A stretch of 37,998 nucleotides of DNA from the NCBI RefSeq assembly GCF_025352645.1, contig NZ_JANXSO010000009.1, positions 1 to 37,998 of the forward strand, given 5' to 3'. The notes under the pieces are model-generated. The model worked only from the letters and a program-made list of their open reading frames with translations, was not told the DNA's origin and did no database searches. The number at the start of each line of letters is the position of its first letter. Positions within the stretch are counted from its first letter, which is position 1. The position numbers and the translations under genes were made by a program. Origin of the DNA: Iodobacter sp. (lineage in GTDB: Bacteria; Pseudomonadota; Gammaproteobacteria; Burkholderiales; Chitinibacteraceae). Shown here piece after piece: positions 15,191-23,935 of this stretch.

Positions 15191-18100
15191 TTATTCCTTC
15201 CCCGAAAATTTCTTGATCAGCTCTAGGTTAGAACTTAGCGATTTACCGCCATCCAGCACATTACCTTTGGGGGTTTCGTATTCTAGGTAGAGGTTATTAT
15301 CTGTACTGATCCAAGCAGCAGGGTCGCCACTAGATACTTTCATTAAAAATCGCTCTAGGCTGGCTGGTGTTAATAATATTTTATGTAATAGCGCGTGCAC
15401 AGGGGCCTGATAAATACTGAGTACTTCTTGCATGCCTGCGCTATTGGCAATTAAATCTGCATTGCTTGGCAAGGGTTGGCGCTTGCTATCATTGCTGGCA
15501 ACAATAATACCTTGGCCGCCTATTTCATATAGCCATACATATTTAAAATCACTGCGTACCGAAGCCAAAATGCTGAGTAAATCATTCAGCTTGGTGTGAT
15601 GTAATTGCACCCACTGCTGTAATACGCCATCGGGCTTAAGCTTACTTTTAGCCAGAGCATAAAACTCTTGATTATATAAAGAGGCCGCGCCTGCAAACCA
15701 GATTGATGTAATCTCCATGCCAATTAAATCATATTTTTTATCAGTCAATAGCAAGTAGTTTCTACCATCAGTAATATAAGTATTCACTCTCGGTTTTTTA
15801 CTTACATTTTTATTTATTTCATGAAAGTGTTGATTAGCTAAGCGCACAATATCTGCGCTTAAATCAACAATATCCAAATTATTAAACCCTGCTTCGTCTA
15901 ATACACGGCTGGTAGCGCCTGTGCCATAGCCGATGACTAATGCACGCTCTCTGGCGTCTGTATGTAATAAAGGTGCAAGGGCAAAGCCAGTTTGAGCTTG
16001 CATTTCCCCTTTTACTGAGTTATTTCCTTGAAACTTACCATTGGTTAATAATATTTTTACATGATGATCTTTACTCAATATAACGGTGGTTAAACCACCA
16101 TCAATACTTTCTGCATGATCTATAACCTGACCTTCATTTTGTGGCGCAAAATAGACATTGGCTCCCGTTGCTAAGGCAGAATAATCAAATGATTTGGGTT
16201 GAATGTAAAAGGCTCCCAAAACAAAAACCACCATTGCTATATTTATAATGTGTACTTTCTTTTTTATACTGAGCATTACGCCCAGCACAAAAGCCACAGC
16301 CGCCAATATTTGAATTGAATACAAAGCCCCAAATACTGGCAGCATGATAAAACTGGCGCATAATACCCCGATAATATTGCCGCTGGTATTCAAAGCATTA
16401 GCCAAGCCCAAAGCCCGTACTGGGTTCGCCGGAAAAGCACTAGCCACCTGTGCCATAGCCACTGGATATATGGCACCAATAATCAGCGCAGGTGGAAACA
16501 TGGCACAAAAACAAACTAAGCCACGTATAAACTCTCTTGCTCCAAACTCTTTGGCAGATGGGTAATTGGCAAAGCTAGCAAAATAAGCAGGCATACTTTC
16601 CCAGCTAAAAACCCCCAATAATATGACCGCCGCAAGAATAAATTCAAGAATAGCTAATAGATTATTTGGCTTTATCCATGGCTTAATTAAAATAGCGCCA
16701 GCGGCCAAACCTAATAAAAAAGTAAATAGCATTAAAGAAAAAGCATAGGTGCTATTTCCTGCCACTACCGCCAGTAAAAACATATATTTAACTTCAAGTG
16801 CCAGGGTAATCACTCCGCCTAAAAATAACACAATCAGTGCTTCCACACCCGCATAGCTAGACATTGGAGTACTTTGAATACCGAAATCAATCTCCTGCTC
16901 GATCGGCTCATTATTTTTTTTAAATATTTGTAAAGCCATAAAAGCAACCGCGAAATTAATAGCGGCAGCAATGGCTGTACTCAAGGCAATACCCAGTGCA
17001 GGAAGAATAAAATATCCAGCCAATAAAGCACCAAATGCGGCCCCAATCGTGTTGGCGGCATAAAGATTAGCAACCGCCATATTAATTTTCCCATGCTTTT
17101 CACGACAATATGCCAGTAATAATGGCATGGTTGCGCCCATCAGCAGTGTAGGCGGCAGTAATAGTAAGCAACCCAGTGCTAATCTATAAAAAGTCAAAAT
17201 GCTGACATCTGGCGGTAAACCAGTTGCCAAATGCAGGTAAATATACTGAATAAACTTGAATAAAAATGGGGTGATAATGCAATAAACGCCAATCAACATT
17301 TCGCATGCAATATATGCTATTAATGGGCGTTTGATATTCAGCATTCCCCCTAGCGCAGCGCCTAATGCCATCCCCCCCATATAAGTAGCCAGCACAGTGT
17401 ATGTGGCAATACTGCTGCTACCAAAGATTAAAGCCAGTTCTTTTGAAAAAACCACTTCATAAATCAACCCTGAAAAACCAGAAAATATAAACATTAGATA
17501 AATTGGCTTTAAATTGCTGTATATTTTATCGGCTTTAACAGGTACTTCAATCGAAGCAGGTGAATTAAACCATTCATTCTGAGCCTTAACCATTTTTCGA
17601 TAATAAAAAGTAGGGGAAACCAGACTAAATAATACTGCCCCCCATGATAGCCATGGTAAACCAATAAATACCTCAATCCCAGTTCGCAACGCCACAACCC
17701 ATGCCAGCCATAAAGCTGTTCCAACTAAAATACACTGCCAACGCGCAGTATGATTAAGTGGTAATCCGCGTAGAAAAATACCTTGCAATGCATAGGTAAA
17801 TGGAACGGCAACAATTAAATCAATTAAGTAATGTTCACCAAGGCTTAATGTTGCTAAAGCAGTTAATATTGTTATTACTAAAAAAAACTTGGTTTGCAAC
17901 TTTCCTTTCATTAAAATGGCATTCAGCCACATAGCAAATGCCCAGCCAAAATGCATAGAAGGGAAGGCATTGCGTGGGTAAGCCACCGGATTAACAAGCG
18001 GAACGTTCATAATATCTGTGAGTGGAGGCATATTATTTGGAAATAAATGTGTAAATATATATTTAGGGCCCGTTGCGGGTAAAAGCAGATATGAAAATAA

Positions 18101-18847
18101 GCAAACAATAAACATGGAGCTGAACCAGAACAATAAAAGATAAACCTTAGCAGGCTCTTTTGATTGCATCTGCTGGACATATTGCAAGCCCATTCCTAGA
18201 GGAAGCATTAGGTAAATTGGTTTTATAATCCAGTTTAAAAATAACGGATAATCCTGTACTAAACTGCTTAAAATTGTACTGGCAGAAAAACCTAAGCTGC
18301 CATCAAACTGATAAAGGATTGCATCATAAACAAGTGGGCTTAATGCGCTGGTAATCGATACCACTCCGAATCCGTAGATGGATACAATGGCAAGTATAAG
18401 AATTAGAAAATATTTTTCTTTTGCGTGCTGCCTGGATAAAACAGATTCCCCGGTAAAGCTTCTGTAAATAAGAAGGAGAAAAGAAAGTAAACCTTGGGTG
18501 AATACAATAATTGTGGTGTTTTTATCTGCATTTTTTATAAAGTCAGGCGTAAATATCACTAAGGCAAGTAAGCAGATCAAGCCGCTCCCCCCCCAAATCC
18601 ACCTACCTAATTTTTCATTTTTAGTGCATAAAACCATTACGCTGGCAAAGCTTAGTATTGAAGATAAGTTGGGTAATTTAAAAAAACTGAACACAAGCGA
18701 GTTAAATGAATATTCAATCAAACCTATTGAAGATAAAAATATTTTTAAAAACAAACCAAACATTGTAATACCAAAAGCAATTTTTACTTCCTGACTGAGC
18801 ATGACTGATTTTACCTCAATAAAATTTTTATTTACCATATCAGTCAT
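15191..18847 (-). CDS. PAP2-type phosphatase/phosphotransferase fused to membrane-bound spermidine-synthase-like protein
   Basis: The product is a giant of 1218 residues. Residues about 20-390 are multi-pass membrane with a PAP2/inositolphosphotransferase-like core: LLPATGP (255-261), FPSMHFGW (295-302) and LGEHYLIDL (336-344), which supply the usual Ser/His/His/Asp set. Residues about 447-860 are a second, MFS-like membrane region typical of membrane-bound SpeE-like proteins (GLIYEVVFSKEL, GATMPLLLAY). Residues about 890-1130 are a Rossmann methyltransferase-like domain with VIGYGTGATSR (971-981) and DGRNYLLL. The spermidine-synthase catalytic Asp motif is replaced by MEITSIW, so canonical aminopropyl transfer is unlikely. 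I chose the ATG at 18847, which has AGGAAG upstream; an ATG at 18874 lacks one. It lies between type IV pilin genes on the same strand. Pilin or envelope lipid modification is a plausible inference only. Confidence 0.85.
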   Translation of the reverse strand: MTDMVNKNFIEVKSVMLSQEVKIAFGITMFGLFLKIFLSSIGLIEYSFNSLVFSFFKLPNLSSILSFASVMVLCTKNEKLGRWIWGGSGLICLLALVIFTPDFIKNADKNTTIIVFTQGLLSFLLLIYRSFTGESVLSRQHAKEKYFLILILAIVSIYGFGVVSITSALSPLVYDAILYQFDGSLGFSASTILSSLVQDYPLFLNWIIKPIYLMLPLGMGLQYVQQMQSKEPAKVYLLLFWFSSMFIVCLFSYLLLPATGPKYIFTHLFPNNMPPLTDIMNVPLVNPVAYPRNAFPSMHFGWAFAMWLNAILMKGKLQTKFFLVITILTALATLSLGEHYLIDLIVAVPFTYALQGIFLRGLPLNHTARWQCILVGTALWLAWVVALRTGIEVFIGLPWLSWGAVLFSLVSPTFYYRKMVKAQNEWFNSPASIEVPVKADKIYSNLKPIYLMFIFSGFSGLIYEVVFSKELALIFGSSSIATYTVLATYMGGMALGAALGGMLNIKRPLIAYIACEMLIGVYCIITPFLFKFIQYIYLHLATGLPPDVSILTFYRLALGCLLLLPPTLLMGATMPLLLAYCREKHGKINMAVANLYAANTIGAAFGALLAGYFILPALGIALSTAIAAAINFAVAFMALQIFKKNNEPIEQEIDFGIQSTPMSSYAGVEALIVLFLGGVITLALEVKYMFLLAVVAGNSTYAFSLMLFTFLLGLAAGAILIKPWIKPNNLLAILEFILAAVILLGVFSWESMPAYFASFANYPSAKEFGAREFIRGLVCFCAMFPPALIIGAIYPVAMAQVASAFPANPVRALGLANALNTSGNIIGVLCASFIMLPVFGALYSIQILAAVAFVLGVMLSIKKKVHIINIAMVVFVLGAFYIQPKSFDYSALATGANVYFAPQNEGQVIDHAESIDGGLTTVILSKDHHVKILLTNGKFQGNNSVKGEMQAQTGFALAPLLHTDARERALVIGYGTGATSRVLDEAGFNNLDIVDLSADIVRLANQHFHEINKNVSKKPRVNTYITDGRNYLLLTDKKYDLIGMEITSIWFAGAASLYNQEFYALAKSKLKPDGVLQQWVQLHHTKLNDLLSILASVRSDFKYVWLYEIGGQGIIVASNDSKRQPLPSNADLIANSAGMQEVLSIYQAPVHALLHKILLTPASLERFLMKVSSGDPAAWISTDNNLYLEYETPKGNVLDGGKSLSSNLELIKKFSGKE

Positions 18848-18900
18848 GATGTCTTCCTTTATTGATTTAACCATCTTAGTAAAACATTGGAAATTTACTT

Positions 18901-18938
18901 AAAAAAAAGGCCAACTTTATAAGTTAGCCTTTTTTTAT
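18901..18938 (-). terminator. Terminator of the third pilin gene
   Basis: AAAAAAAGGCcAACTT pairs with AAGTTAGCCTTTTTTT around TAT, giving a strong hairpin with T-tracts in both directions. It lies between pilin 3 and the giant fusion gene, so the latter depends on read-through or on its own promoter in a roughly 55-base gap. Confidence 0.85.
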
Positions 18939-18949
18939 TCATTTTTTTC

Positions 18950-19363
18950 TTATTTGCAGTACTTAACACCTAAACATGTACCTGATTGAGCCCAAGTAAT
19001 TGCCGTACCTTCAGCATTCAAAGAAGGAGTTAAAACAAAAGTATATCCACCTGCTGCGGCAGTTCCAGTAAAAGTAATCACTCCATTGGCAACAGTACCA
19101 CCAGAAGCCAAACCATTAGTAGCAACAGTGGGAGTTGCAGGGATACCCTGAACGCCTGCATTACATCCGGCAAAGGTATTCAAATCAGATTGGCATAAGG
19201 CAATAGCTTGTTTATATGAATCAGAAATGCTCAGCACTTCAGAGTACTTCGCTTTCTTGGTGTAGTCCTGATAAGAAGGAATCGCCACTGCTGCCAAGAT
19301 ACCGATAATGGCGACCACAATCATCAGTTCGATCAGGGTAAAACCCTTTTGTAGGTTTTTCAT
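18950..19363 (-). CDS. Type IV pilin (pilin 3 of 3)
   Basis: This is a type IVa prepilin of 137 residues. The leader MKNLQKG precedes [35 protein letters not shown], close to the classical PilA pattern. The rest is Gly/Ala/Thr-rich, with Cys pairs LCQ...GCN in the alpha-beta loop and a short terminal loop CLGVKYC at the C-terminus. Its globular domain differs from pilins 1 and 2, so it is a different pilin class and perhaps the major pilin. AGGAG lies just upstream of the start, and a sigma-54 promoter sits at 19448-19463. A terminator follows directly. Confidence 0.94.
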   Translation of the reverse strand: MKNLQKGFTLIELMIVVAIIGILAAVAIPSYQDYTKKAKYSEVLSISDSYKQAIALCQSDLNTFAGCNAGVQGIPATPTVATNGLASGGTVANGVITFTGTAAAGGYTFVLTPSLNAEGTAITWAQSGTCLGVKYCK

Positions 19364-19447
19364 CTCTTGCTCCTAAGTCTTTAATTAAAAAGCCTTTTTC
19401 CCTGAGCACTTACATGCAAAATATATTCTTTGCTTGGATATGACATG

Positions 19448-19463
19448 TGCAATATAGATGCCT
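19448..19463 (-). promoter_or_regulatory. Sigma-54 (-24/-12) promoter of pilin 3
   Basis: On the minus strand the sequence is AGGCATCTATATTGCA: GG and GC are ten bases apart, with GGCAT and TTGCA blocks (consensus TGGCAC-N5-TTGCW, two departures). The predicted start is near 19437 and the leader is about 74 bases, very like that of pilin 2. Confidence 0.75.
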
Positions 19464-19550
19464 GACTGCATAGGTTTTAGGGGTAAGCTGATTAACGGCT
19501 GGATTTATCGGCAGACCAATGGTGAGTGCTTTATACTTGGTTGAGAAACT

Positions 19551-19626
<76 letters not shown>

Positions 19627-19637
19627 CTTACTTTGAA

Positions 19638-19669
19638 CAAAAAAAAGACCCTCTCGGGTCTTTTTTATT
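19638..19669 (+). terminator. Terminator after tRNA-Thr, probably shared with maf
   Basis: AAAAGACCC pairs with GGGTCTTTT around TCTC, with A- and T-runs on both flanks. It terminates the tRNA on the plus strand and could also stop the convergent maf operon on the minus strand. Confidence 0.85.
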
Positions 19670-19787
19670 GCGGTGACTAGCTGCAATGTGACGAAAATGG
19701 TCAGGTAACGCCCAATTTTGACATCAGGTAGACCATTTATTCCAAACGTCATACTGTAAGCACAATGCGAGCAAGCTTGGAGTTAGT

Positions 19788-20387
19788 CTAATTTTTAGCT
19801 AATAAACCTAGGCCATGACGAGCGAGCAGGGTGGCCGTATCGTGTAATGGCAAGCCCATTACGCCACTAAAGCTGCCTTGCAGGTCTGAAATAAACAGCC
19901 CTGCCGTGCCTTGAATACCATAGCTGCCTGCTTTATCCATAGGCTCGCCACTAGCAACATAGGCGGCGATTTGGGCGGAGCTAAGTGCCATAAAGGTAAC
20001 GGTGCTAACCGACAACACGACTTCTGTGCCGGTATCGCTGCGTAAACCCAAACTTGTAAACACTTCGTGGCTGCGGCCTGATAGCTGCTCTAGCATAGCG
20101 GTGGCATCCAAGGCATCAATCGGCTTACCCAAAATTTGCCCATCTAGCACTACAGTAGTGTCAGCAGCCAAAACGGGGAGGGCAGCTAAGCCTTGCTCCA
20201 ACATGACTTGCCAACCGGCCTCAGCTTTTAGCTTGGCTAAGCGAAGCACGTAATTCTTGGCACTTTCATTAATCAAAGGCGTTTCGTCGATAGGGGCGGA
20301 GATGCGCTCAAATTGCACGCCAATCTGCGCCAGCAATTCTTTGCGACGTGGACTGCCAGAGGCAAGGTAGAGTTGGATATTAGGCAT
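19788..20387 (-). CDS. maf: Maf-family nucleoside triphosphate pyrophosphatase (YhdE type)
   Basis: Maf proteins hydrolyse dTTP/UTP and modified nucleotides to monophosphates as a housecleaning activity, and some affect septum formation. The 199-residue protein has YLASGSPRRKELL near the N-terminus (phosphate-binding Ser/Arg/Arg), PIDETP, VLAADTTVVLDG with the catalytic Asp, GKPIDALDA, and DKAGSYGIQGTAGLFI. These match the YhdE-type subgroup. Only two bases separate it from the rlmH stop, so it is the third gene of an EAL-rlmH-maf transcript. The rlmH-maf pairing is common in proteobacteria. Confidence 0.95.
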   Translation of the reverse strand: MPNIQLYLASGSPRRKELLAQIGVQFERISAPIDETPLINESAKNYVLRLAKLKAEAGWQVMLEQGLAALPVLAADTTVVLDGQILGKPIDALDATAMLEQLSGRSHEVFTSLGLRSDTGTEVVLSVSTVTFMALSSAQIAAYVASGEPMDKAGSYGIQGTAGLFISDLQGSFSGVMGLPLHDTATLLARHGLGLLAKN

Positions 20388-20389
20388 TA

Positions 20390-20860
20390 TTATTCGCGGT
20401 GATAAGGGTGATTATTGATAATGGATACGGCGCGATACAGCTGCTCGGCCAAAATCACCCGCACCATGCCGTGGGGTAGGGTCATGGCGGAGAGTTGTAA
20501 TAGTTGATCGGCACGCTTTTTAACGCTTGGATCTAGGCCATCGGTGCCGCCGATGATAAACACCGTTTCACGGCCATCGATTTGCCAAGATTTCATTTTG
20601 TCCGCTAACTGCATGGTGGTCCAATTGGCACCGTGCTCGTCCAGAGCCAGCACGCGGGCGTCTTGAGGAATAGCGGCTAAGATGCGTTCGGCTTCATCCA
20701 CCATAACCTGTTGCGCTGTTTTGCCACTGCCACGTTTATCGGGTTTTAGCTCTAATAGCTGCAGCGGAAAATCGCGCGGCATCCGTTTGGCAAATTCTTT
20801 ATAACCGGCGTCTATCCAGTCTGGCATTTTATGCCCAACAGCAATGAGGGTAAGTTTCAT
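20390..20860 (-). CDS. rlmH: 23S rRNA pseudouridine-1915 N3-methyltransferase
   Basis: RlmH is a SPOUT-class dimeric methyltransferase acting on m3-Psi1915 in helix 69 of 23S rRNA in the assembled 70S ribosome. The 156-residue protein shows the knot signatures [19 protein letters not shown] (SAM site) and the invariant C-terminus [15 protein letters not shown]. Its ATG overlaps the EAL gene stop (ATGA), so the two are translationally coupled. Confidence 0.97.
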   Translation of the reverse strand: MKLTLIAVGHKMPDWIDAGYKEFAKRMPRDFPLQLLELKPDKRGSGKTAQQVMVDEAERILAAIPQDARVLALDEHGANWTTMQLADKMKSWQIDGRETVFIIGGTDGLDPSVKKRADQLLQLSAMTLPHGMVRVILAEQLYRAVSIINNHPYHRE

Positions 20861-22404
20861 ACAGCGTCTGGCAAAGGGCTGGAGCTTAGCGGTTTAAGGG
20901 GAGTAGGGGTAGATGCTTGCAAGAATTTACACAAGTCATCGAAAGGCATGGCTTTGGCATAAAGCCAGCCTTGGCCCCACTCAACCCCCATTTCTTTAAG
21001 TATCTCGGCCTGATCGCTCGTTTCGATTCCTTCTGCCACCACACTTAAGCCAAGGGCCGTCGCCATTTGCACAATATGCGAGGCCACATGGTGCGTAGCA
21101 GCACCACTACCTAGCGCTTGTACAAAGCTCTTGTCGATTTTTAGTAAATCAACCGGCAGATTATGCAAATAGCTCAGGCTTGAATAACCCGTACCAAAAT
21201 CATCAATCAAAATAAGATGCCCAGCACCCCGCAAGCGGCTTATAGTGTCAATCGCGCTTGGGCCTAGCACTAAGCTACGCTCGGTAATTTCTAGCTCGAT
21301 ACGGTTAGGTGCAATATGATGTTTTTTACAGAGCGCAGCCAAGTTTTCTACAAATAGAGGCGAGGCTAAATCCGCTCCTGCTAAATTAACCGAAACCGAT
21401 ATATCCAGATTGCTCAGCTTGGCTAAATCTGCAATCACTTTTTCTAGCACAAACTGCGTCAGTAGGCTGATTTGGCCATTTTCTTCGGCATAGGCAATAA
21501 AAATATCCGGGCTAATTTTTGAGCCATTTTGCCGCTGCCAACGTAATAGCGCCTCAGCACAACACACTTTTCCATTAGCCAGTACAACCATAGGTTGGTA
21601 ATGCACCACAAACTCACCCAATTGCAGGCCTTCGATAATTTCCACGCCAAGGGTAAAGCTACGGCGAGTAAGCCAAGCAATAATGCCGATGAGTAGCACG
21701 CAAATAATAAAACCGAGCGGTAGCAAATCTTTAAAGGAAGCTAACCAAGCACGCTGCAGCTCTTTGGGGGGTAAGTAGGCGGTCATTTTATAATTAGGAT
21801 TAGTTGGGCTAACCCTAGATTGCTGCAACCATGATTGATCGTATGCTTTCACGCCCTTCGTTTTCGCCAACACTCGATGATTCAGCACGGCTTCGATATA
21901 AAGCTCGCGTTTTTTAACTGGCAAAATATCTACTAAATATTGTGAATCCATCACCACATAATGCGGGCCGGAGCCATATAAAACAGAGGGCCGAGGTAAA
22001 TCCCCTTTAAATGCAAACCAAAGCGAGCGCCCCAATACAGTTTGCTGATCGCGTGGCGGTAAAGAATAAACGATGTGGCTAGACTGTGAGCACTGTACCT
22101 GTTGATTGGGCGCATACAATACATCACGTATAAACAGCTCTTTAAAGGTAAAATCACGGAGCTGCCGTTGATGGGCGTCACTACAGTCCTTTAGATCTAA
22201 GCGATCTAATTTAGCCAAAATATCGCCACTCACCGTAAATGCACGACTACTACGCAGCATGGCTTGCTCAACCACATCGGTAAGATAAGTCTGCAACTCT
22301 TCTTTTGCCTGCTCCCTAGCCAGCCACGCAGCAAACAACGTCACCGTTATGCAGGCTAGGATAGAGATTAGAATAGCCTGCCAAAATAGTTTTTTTTTGA
22401 GCAT
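20857..22404 (-). CDS. CSS-domain EAL phosphodiesterase of cyclic-di-GMP
   Basis: This is a 515-residue inner-membrane protein. It has a first membrane helix (8-28) and a periplasmic CSS-type sensor domain with Cys74 (DCSD) and Cys105 (QCSQSS), which in this family form a redox-sensitive disulfide. A second helix (229-245) and a cytoplasmic EAL domain (about 258-505) follow. The catalytic set is present: EALLRW (Glu284), Asn340 in VNLAG, EITE (Glu372), DDFGTGYSS (Asp401, Asp402), LKID and AEGIE (Glu458). It is therefore probably an active c-di-GMP phosphodiesterase that lowers c-di-GMP in response to envelope redox state. Its coupling to rlmH and maf is unusual. Confidence 0.93.
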   Translation of the reverse strand: MLKKKLFWQAILISILACITVTLFAAWLAREQAKEELQTYLTDVVEQAMLRSSRAFTVSGDILAKLDRLDLKDCSDAHQRQLRDFTFKELFIRDVLYAPNQQVQCSQSSHIVYSLPPRDQQTVLGRSLWFAFKGDLPRPSVLYGSGPHYVVMDSQYLVDILPVKKRELYIEAVLNHRVLAKTKGVKAYDQSWLQQSRVSPTNPNYKMTAYLPPKELQRAWLASFKDLLPLGFIICVLLIGIIAWLTRRSFTLGVEIIEGLQLGEFVVHYQPMVVLANGKVCCAEALLRWQRQNGSKISPDIFIAYAEENGQISLLTQFVLEKVIADLAKLSNLDISVSVNLAGADLASPLFVENLAALCKKHHIAPNRIELEITERSLVLGPSAIDTISRLRGAGHLILIDDFGTGYSSLSYLHNLPVDLLKIDKSFVQALGSGAATHHVASHIVQMATALGLSVVAEGIETSDQAEILKEMGVEWGQGWLYAKAMPFDDLCKFLQASTPTPLKPLSSSPLPDAV

Positions 22405-22475
22405 ATATTTATGCTTACGCCCTATATTAATTTGCTATCTCAACAACCTTACACTAAATTAGATTATGCTTATAT

Positions 22476-23150
22476 ATGAGTAACTTTGTTGTTTACGATC
22501 ATCCAGACTTTTTAGTGGCGATTAAGCCAGCTGGCTTATCTTTTCACAAAGAAGAGGATGAGTTGGGCTTTGTTGAGGTATTACGCCAAACACTAGGCGG
22601 AATGCCACTTTGGCCCGTGCATCGGCTCGATAAACTCACCTCTGGTTTACTGCTTTTTGCCAAAAGTGCTGCAGCCGCTCGCTACTTTGGAACCGCCTTT
22701 GCCGAGCATCGTATTCATAAATATTACCTAGCCATCTCTGACAAAAAACCATCCAAAAAACAAGGTTGGGTCAAGGGTGCAATGGAAAAAGGCAGGGGAG
22801 GCTCTTGGCGCTTAAGTCGTGATGGTGAGTTAAAAGCGGCCACACAATTTTTTAGTTATGGAGATATACAAACGGGCCAACGATTGTTTGTACTTAGACC
22901 ACTCAGTGGTCGCACTCATCAATTACGCGTTGCCCTGAAAAGCTTGGGCAGCCCTATTTTGGGCGATGAGCGCTATGGCGGCACACCAGCAGATCGTGGC
23001 TATTTACACGCTTGGGCTTTAGATTTTGATTATCAAGGAGAGCAACAGCGAATTTTACTGGCTCCAGAATCAGGATCTGCCTTTCAAGGGCTAGAAGCGC
23101 AACTCGCCACCATCGACTCTCCTTGGGATTTACCTTGGCCAAGCAAGTGA
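22476..23150 (+). CDS. RluA-family RNA pseudouridine synthase
   Basis: The 224-residue protein has the RluA signatures VHRLDKLTSGLLL with the catalytic Asp52, a KYYLAISD strand, PLSGRTHQLRVAL, and GDERYGG. It lacks an N-terminal S4 domain. The short form, starting MSNFVVYDHPDFLVAIKPAGLSFHKE, corresponds to a subgroup whose rRNA or tRNA target is not certain, so I do not name a gene. It is divergent from the EAL gene with a 71-bp spacer and convergent with the LytTR regulator, 17 bp away. Confidence 0.9.
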   Translation: MSNFVVYDHPDFLVAIKPAGLSFHKEEDELGFVEVLRQTLGGMPLWPVHRLDKLTSGLLLFAKSAAAARYFGTAFAEHRIHKYYLAISDKKPSKKQGWVKGAMEKGRGGSWRLSRDGELKAATQFFSYGDIQTGQRLFVLRPLSGRTHQLRVALKSLGSPILGDERYGGTPADRGYLHAWALDFDYQGEQQRILLAPESGSAFQGLEAQLATIDSPWDLPWPSK

Positions 23151-23167
23151 TTAGGCAAACGGTGCTT

Positions 23168-23935
23168 TTAACGGCCTTCGCTTTCTAATTTTTTAAGCTC
23201 TTTAATCACGTGCTGCTGCCTACGGCTTACTGCCAAGCGCTCTGGTAAATCGCGTAAAATCACCTGCCAGTGCGCTTCGCTGCCGCCTATGGCGGATTTT
23301 TCAAAGCCAGACATCATATCGCGCGCCACCAAGCAATTACGGTGTATGCGTACAAAGTGATTGCCAAACTCTTCTTCTAATCGGGTCAGAGAATCTTCCA
23401 GCAAATACTCGCGGTCCCTTGTGCGCAGCGTGATGTATTTTTGCTCAGCTTTAAGATAATAAGCATCAGAAACAGGGATCAAGTGCACTCGGCCCCGTTC
23501 TGTAACGCTGAAATGGCTACGAGCATGGCTAGCAGGCTCGGCTTGAACTCGAGCAGAACGCATATCCTGTACCCGCTTCAAAGCAGAAAGTAGCCGCTCC
23601 TTACGGATGGGCTTTAATAAGTAATCCACTGCACGCACTTCAAAGGCGGCCACGCCGTACTCTTCAAATGCGGTAGCAAAAATCACTGCAGGAGGGTGCG
23701 AGAAATGGCTTAGCTCGCGCGCCAGCTCAATACCACTCATTTGTGGCATTTGAATATCCACAATCACCGCATCTGCATCGGCTTCTGCCAACGCAGCAAG
23801 CGCGGCCATACCACTAGTAGCGGTACCCACAACATCGTGCGGACATTCATCAGCCACATCAGCCAACACATCTTGTAACCTGCGCAGGGCAGGGATTTCG
23901 TCATCAACAAGGAAAAGGCGCAATGGTGTTCCCAT
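23168..23935 (-). CDS. LytTR response regulator, AlgR-like
   Basis: The protein has 255 residues. It has an N-terminal receiver domain with the acidic pair DDE (11-13), phospho-acceptor Asp60 in VIVDIQMPQMSG, and the conserved Lys in YLLKPIRKERL. A C-terminal LytTR DNA-binding domain follows (about 150-250; KAEQKYITLRTRDREYLLEDSL, FVRIHRNCLV). The ATG at 23935, preceded by GGGAG, is preferred over the in-frame ATG at 23962. It overlaps the end of its kinase by 32 bases. In Pseudomonas the homologous AlgZ/AlgR pair controls type IV pilus assembly genes and twitching; a similar role is inferred here, not shown. Confidence 0.92.
   Translation of the reverse strand: MGTPLRLFLVDDEIPALRRLQDVLADVADECPHDVVGTATSGMAALAALAEADADAVIVDIQMPQMSGIELARELSHFSHPPAVIFATAFEEYGVAAFEVRAVDYLLKPIRKERLLSALKRVQDMRSARVQAEPASHARSHFSVTERGRVHLIPVSDAYYLKAEQKYITLRTRDREYLLEDSLTRLEEEFGNHFVRIHRNCLVARDMMSGFEKSAIGGSEAHWQVILRDLPERLAVSRRQQHVIKELKKLESEGR

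Noticed and set aside
15191-18847. Annotation of the giant protein as a true spermidine synthase (speE)
   Set aside because: The catalytic Asp motif is replaced by MEITSIW, and most of the protein is membrane-embedded with a PAP2 domain. The similarity is to the membrane-bound SpeE-like family, not to polyamine enzymes.
14237-19340. The repeated pilin 5' ends as a CRISPR-like or direct-repeat array
   Set aside because: The repeats are simply the conserved signal/helix coding region of three pilin genes at irregular spacing.
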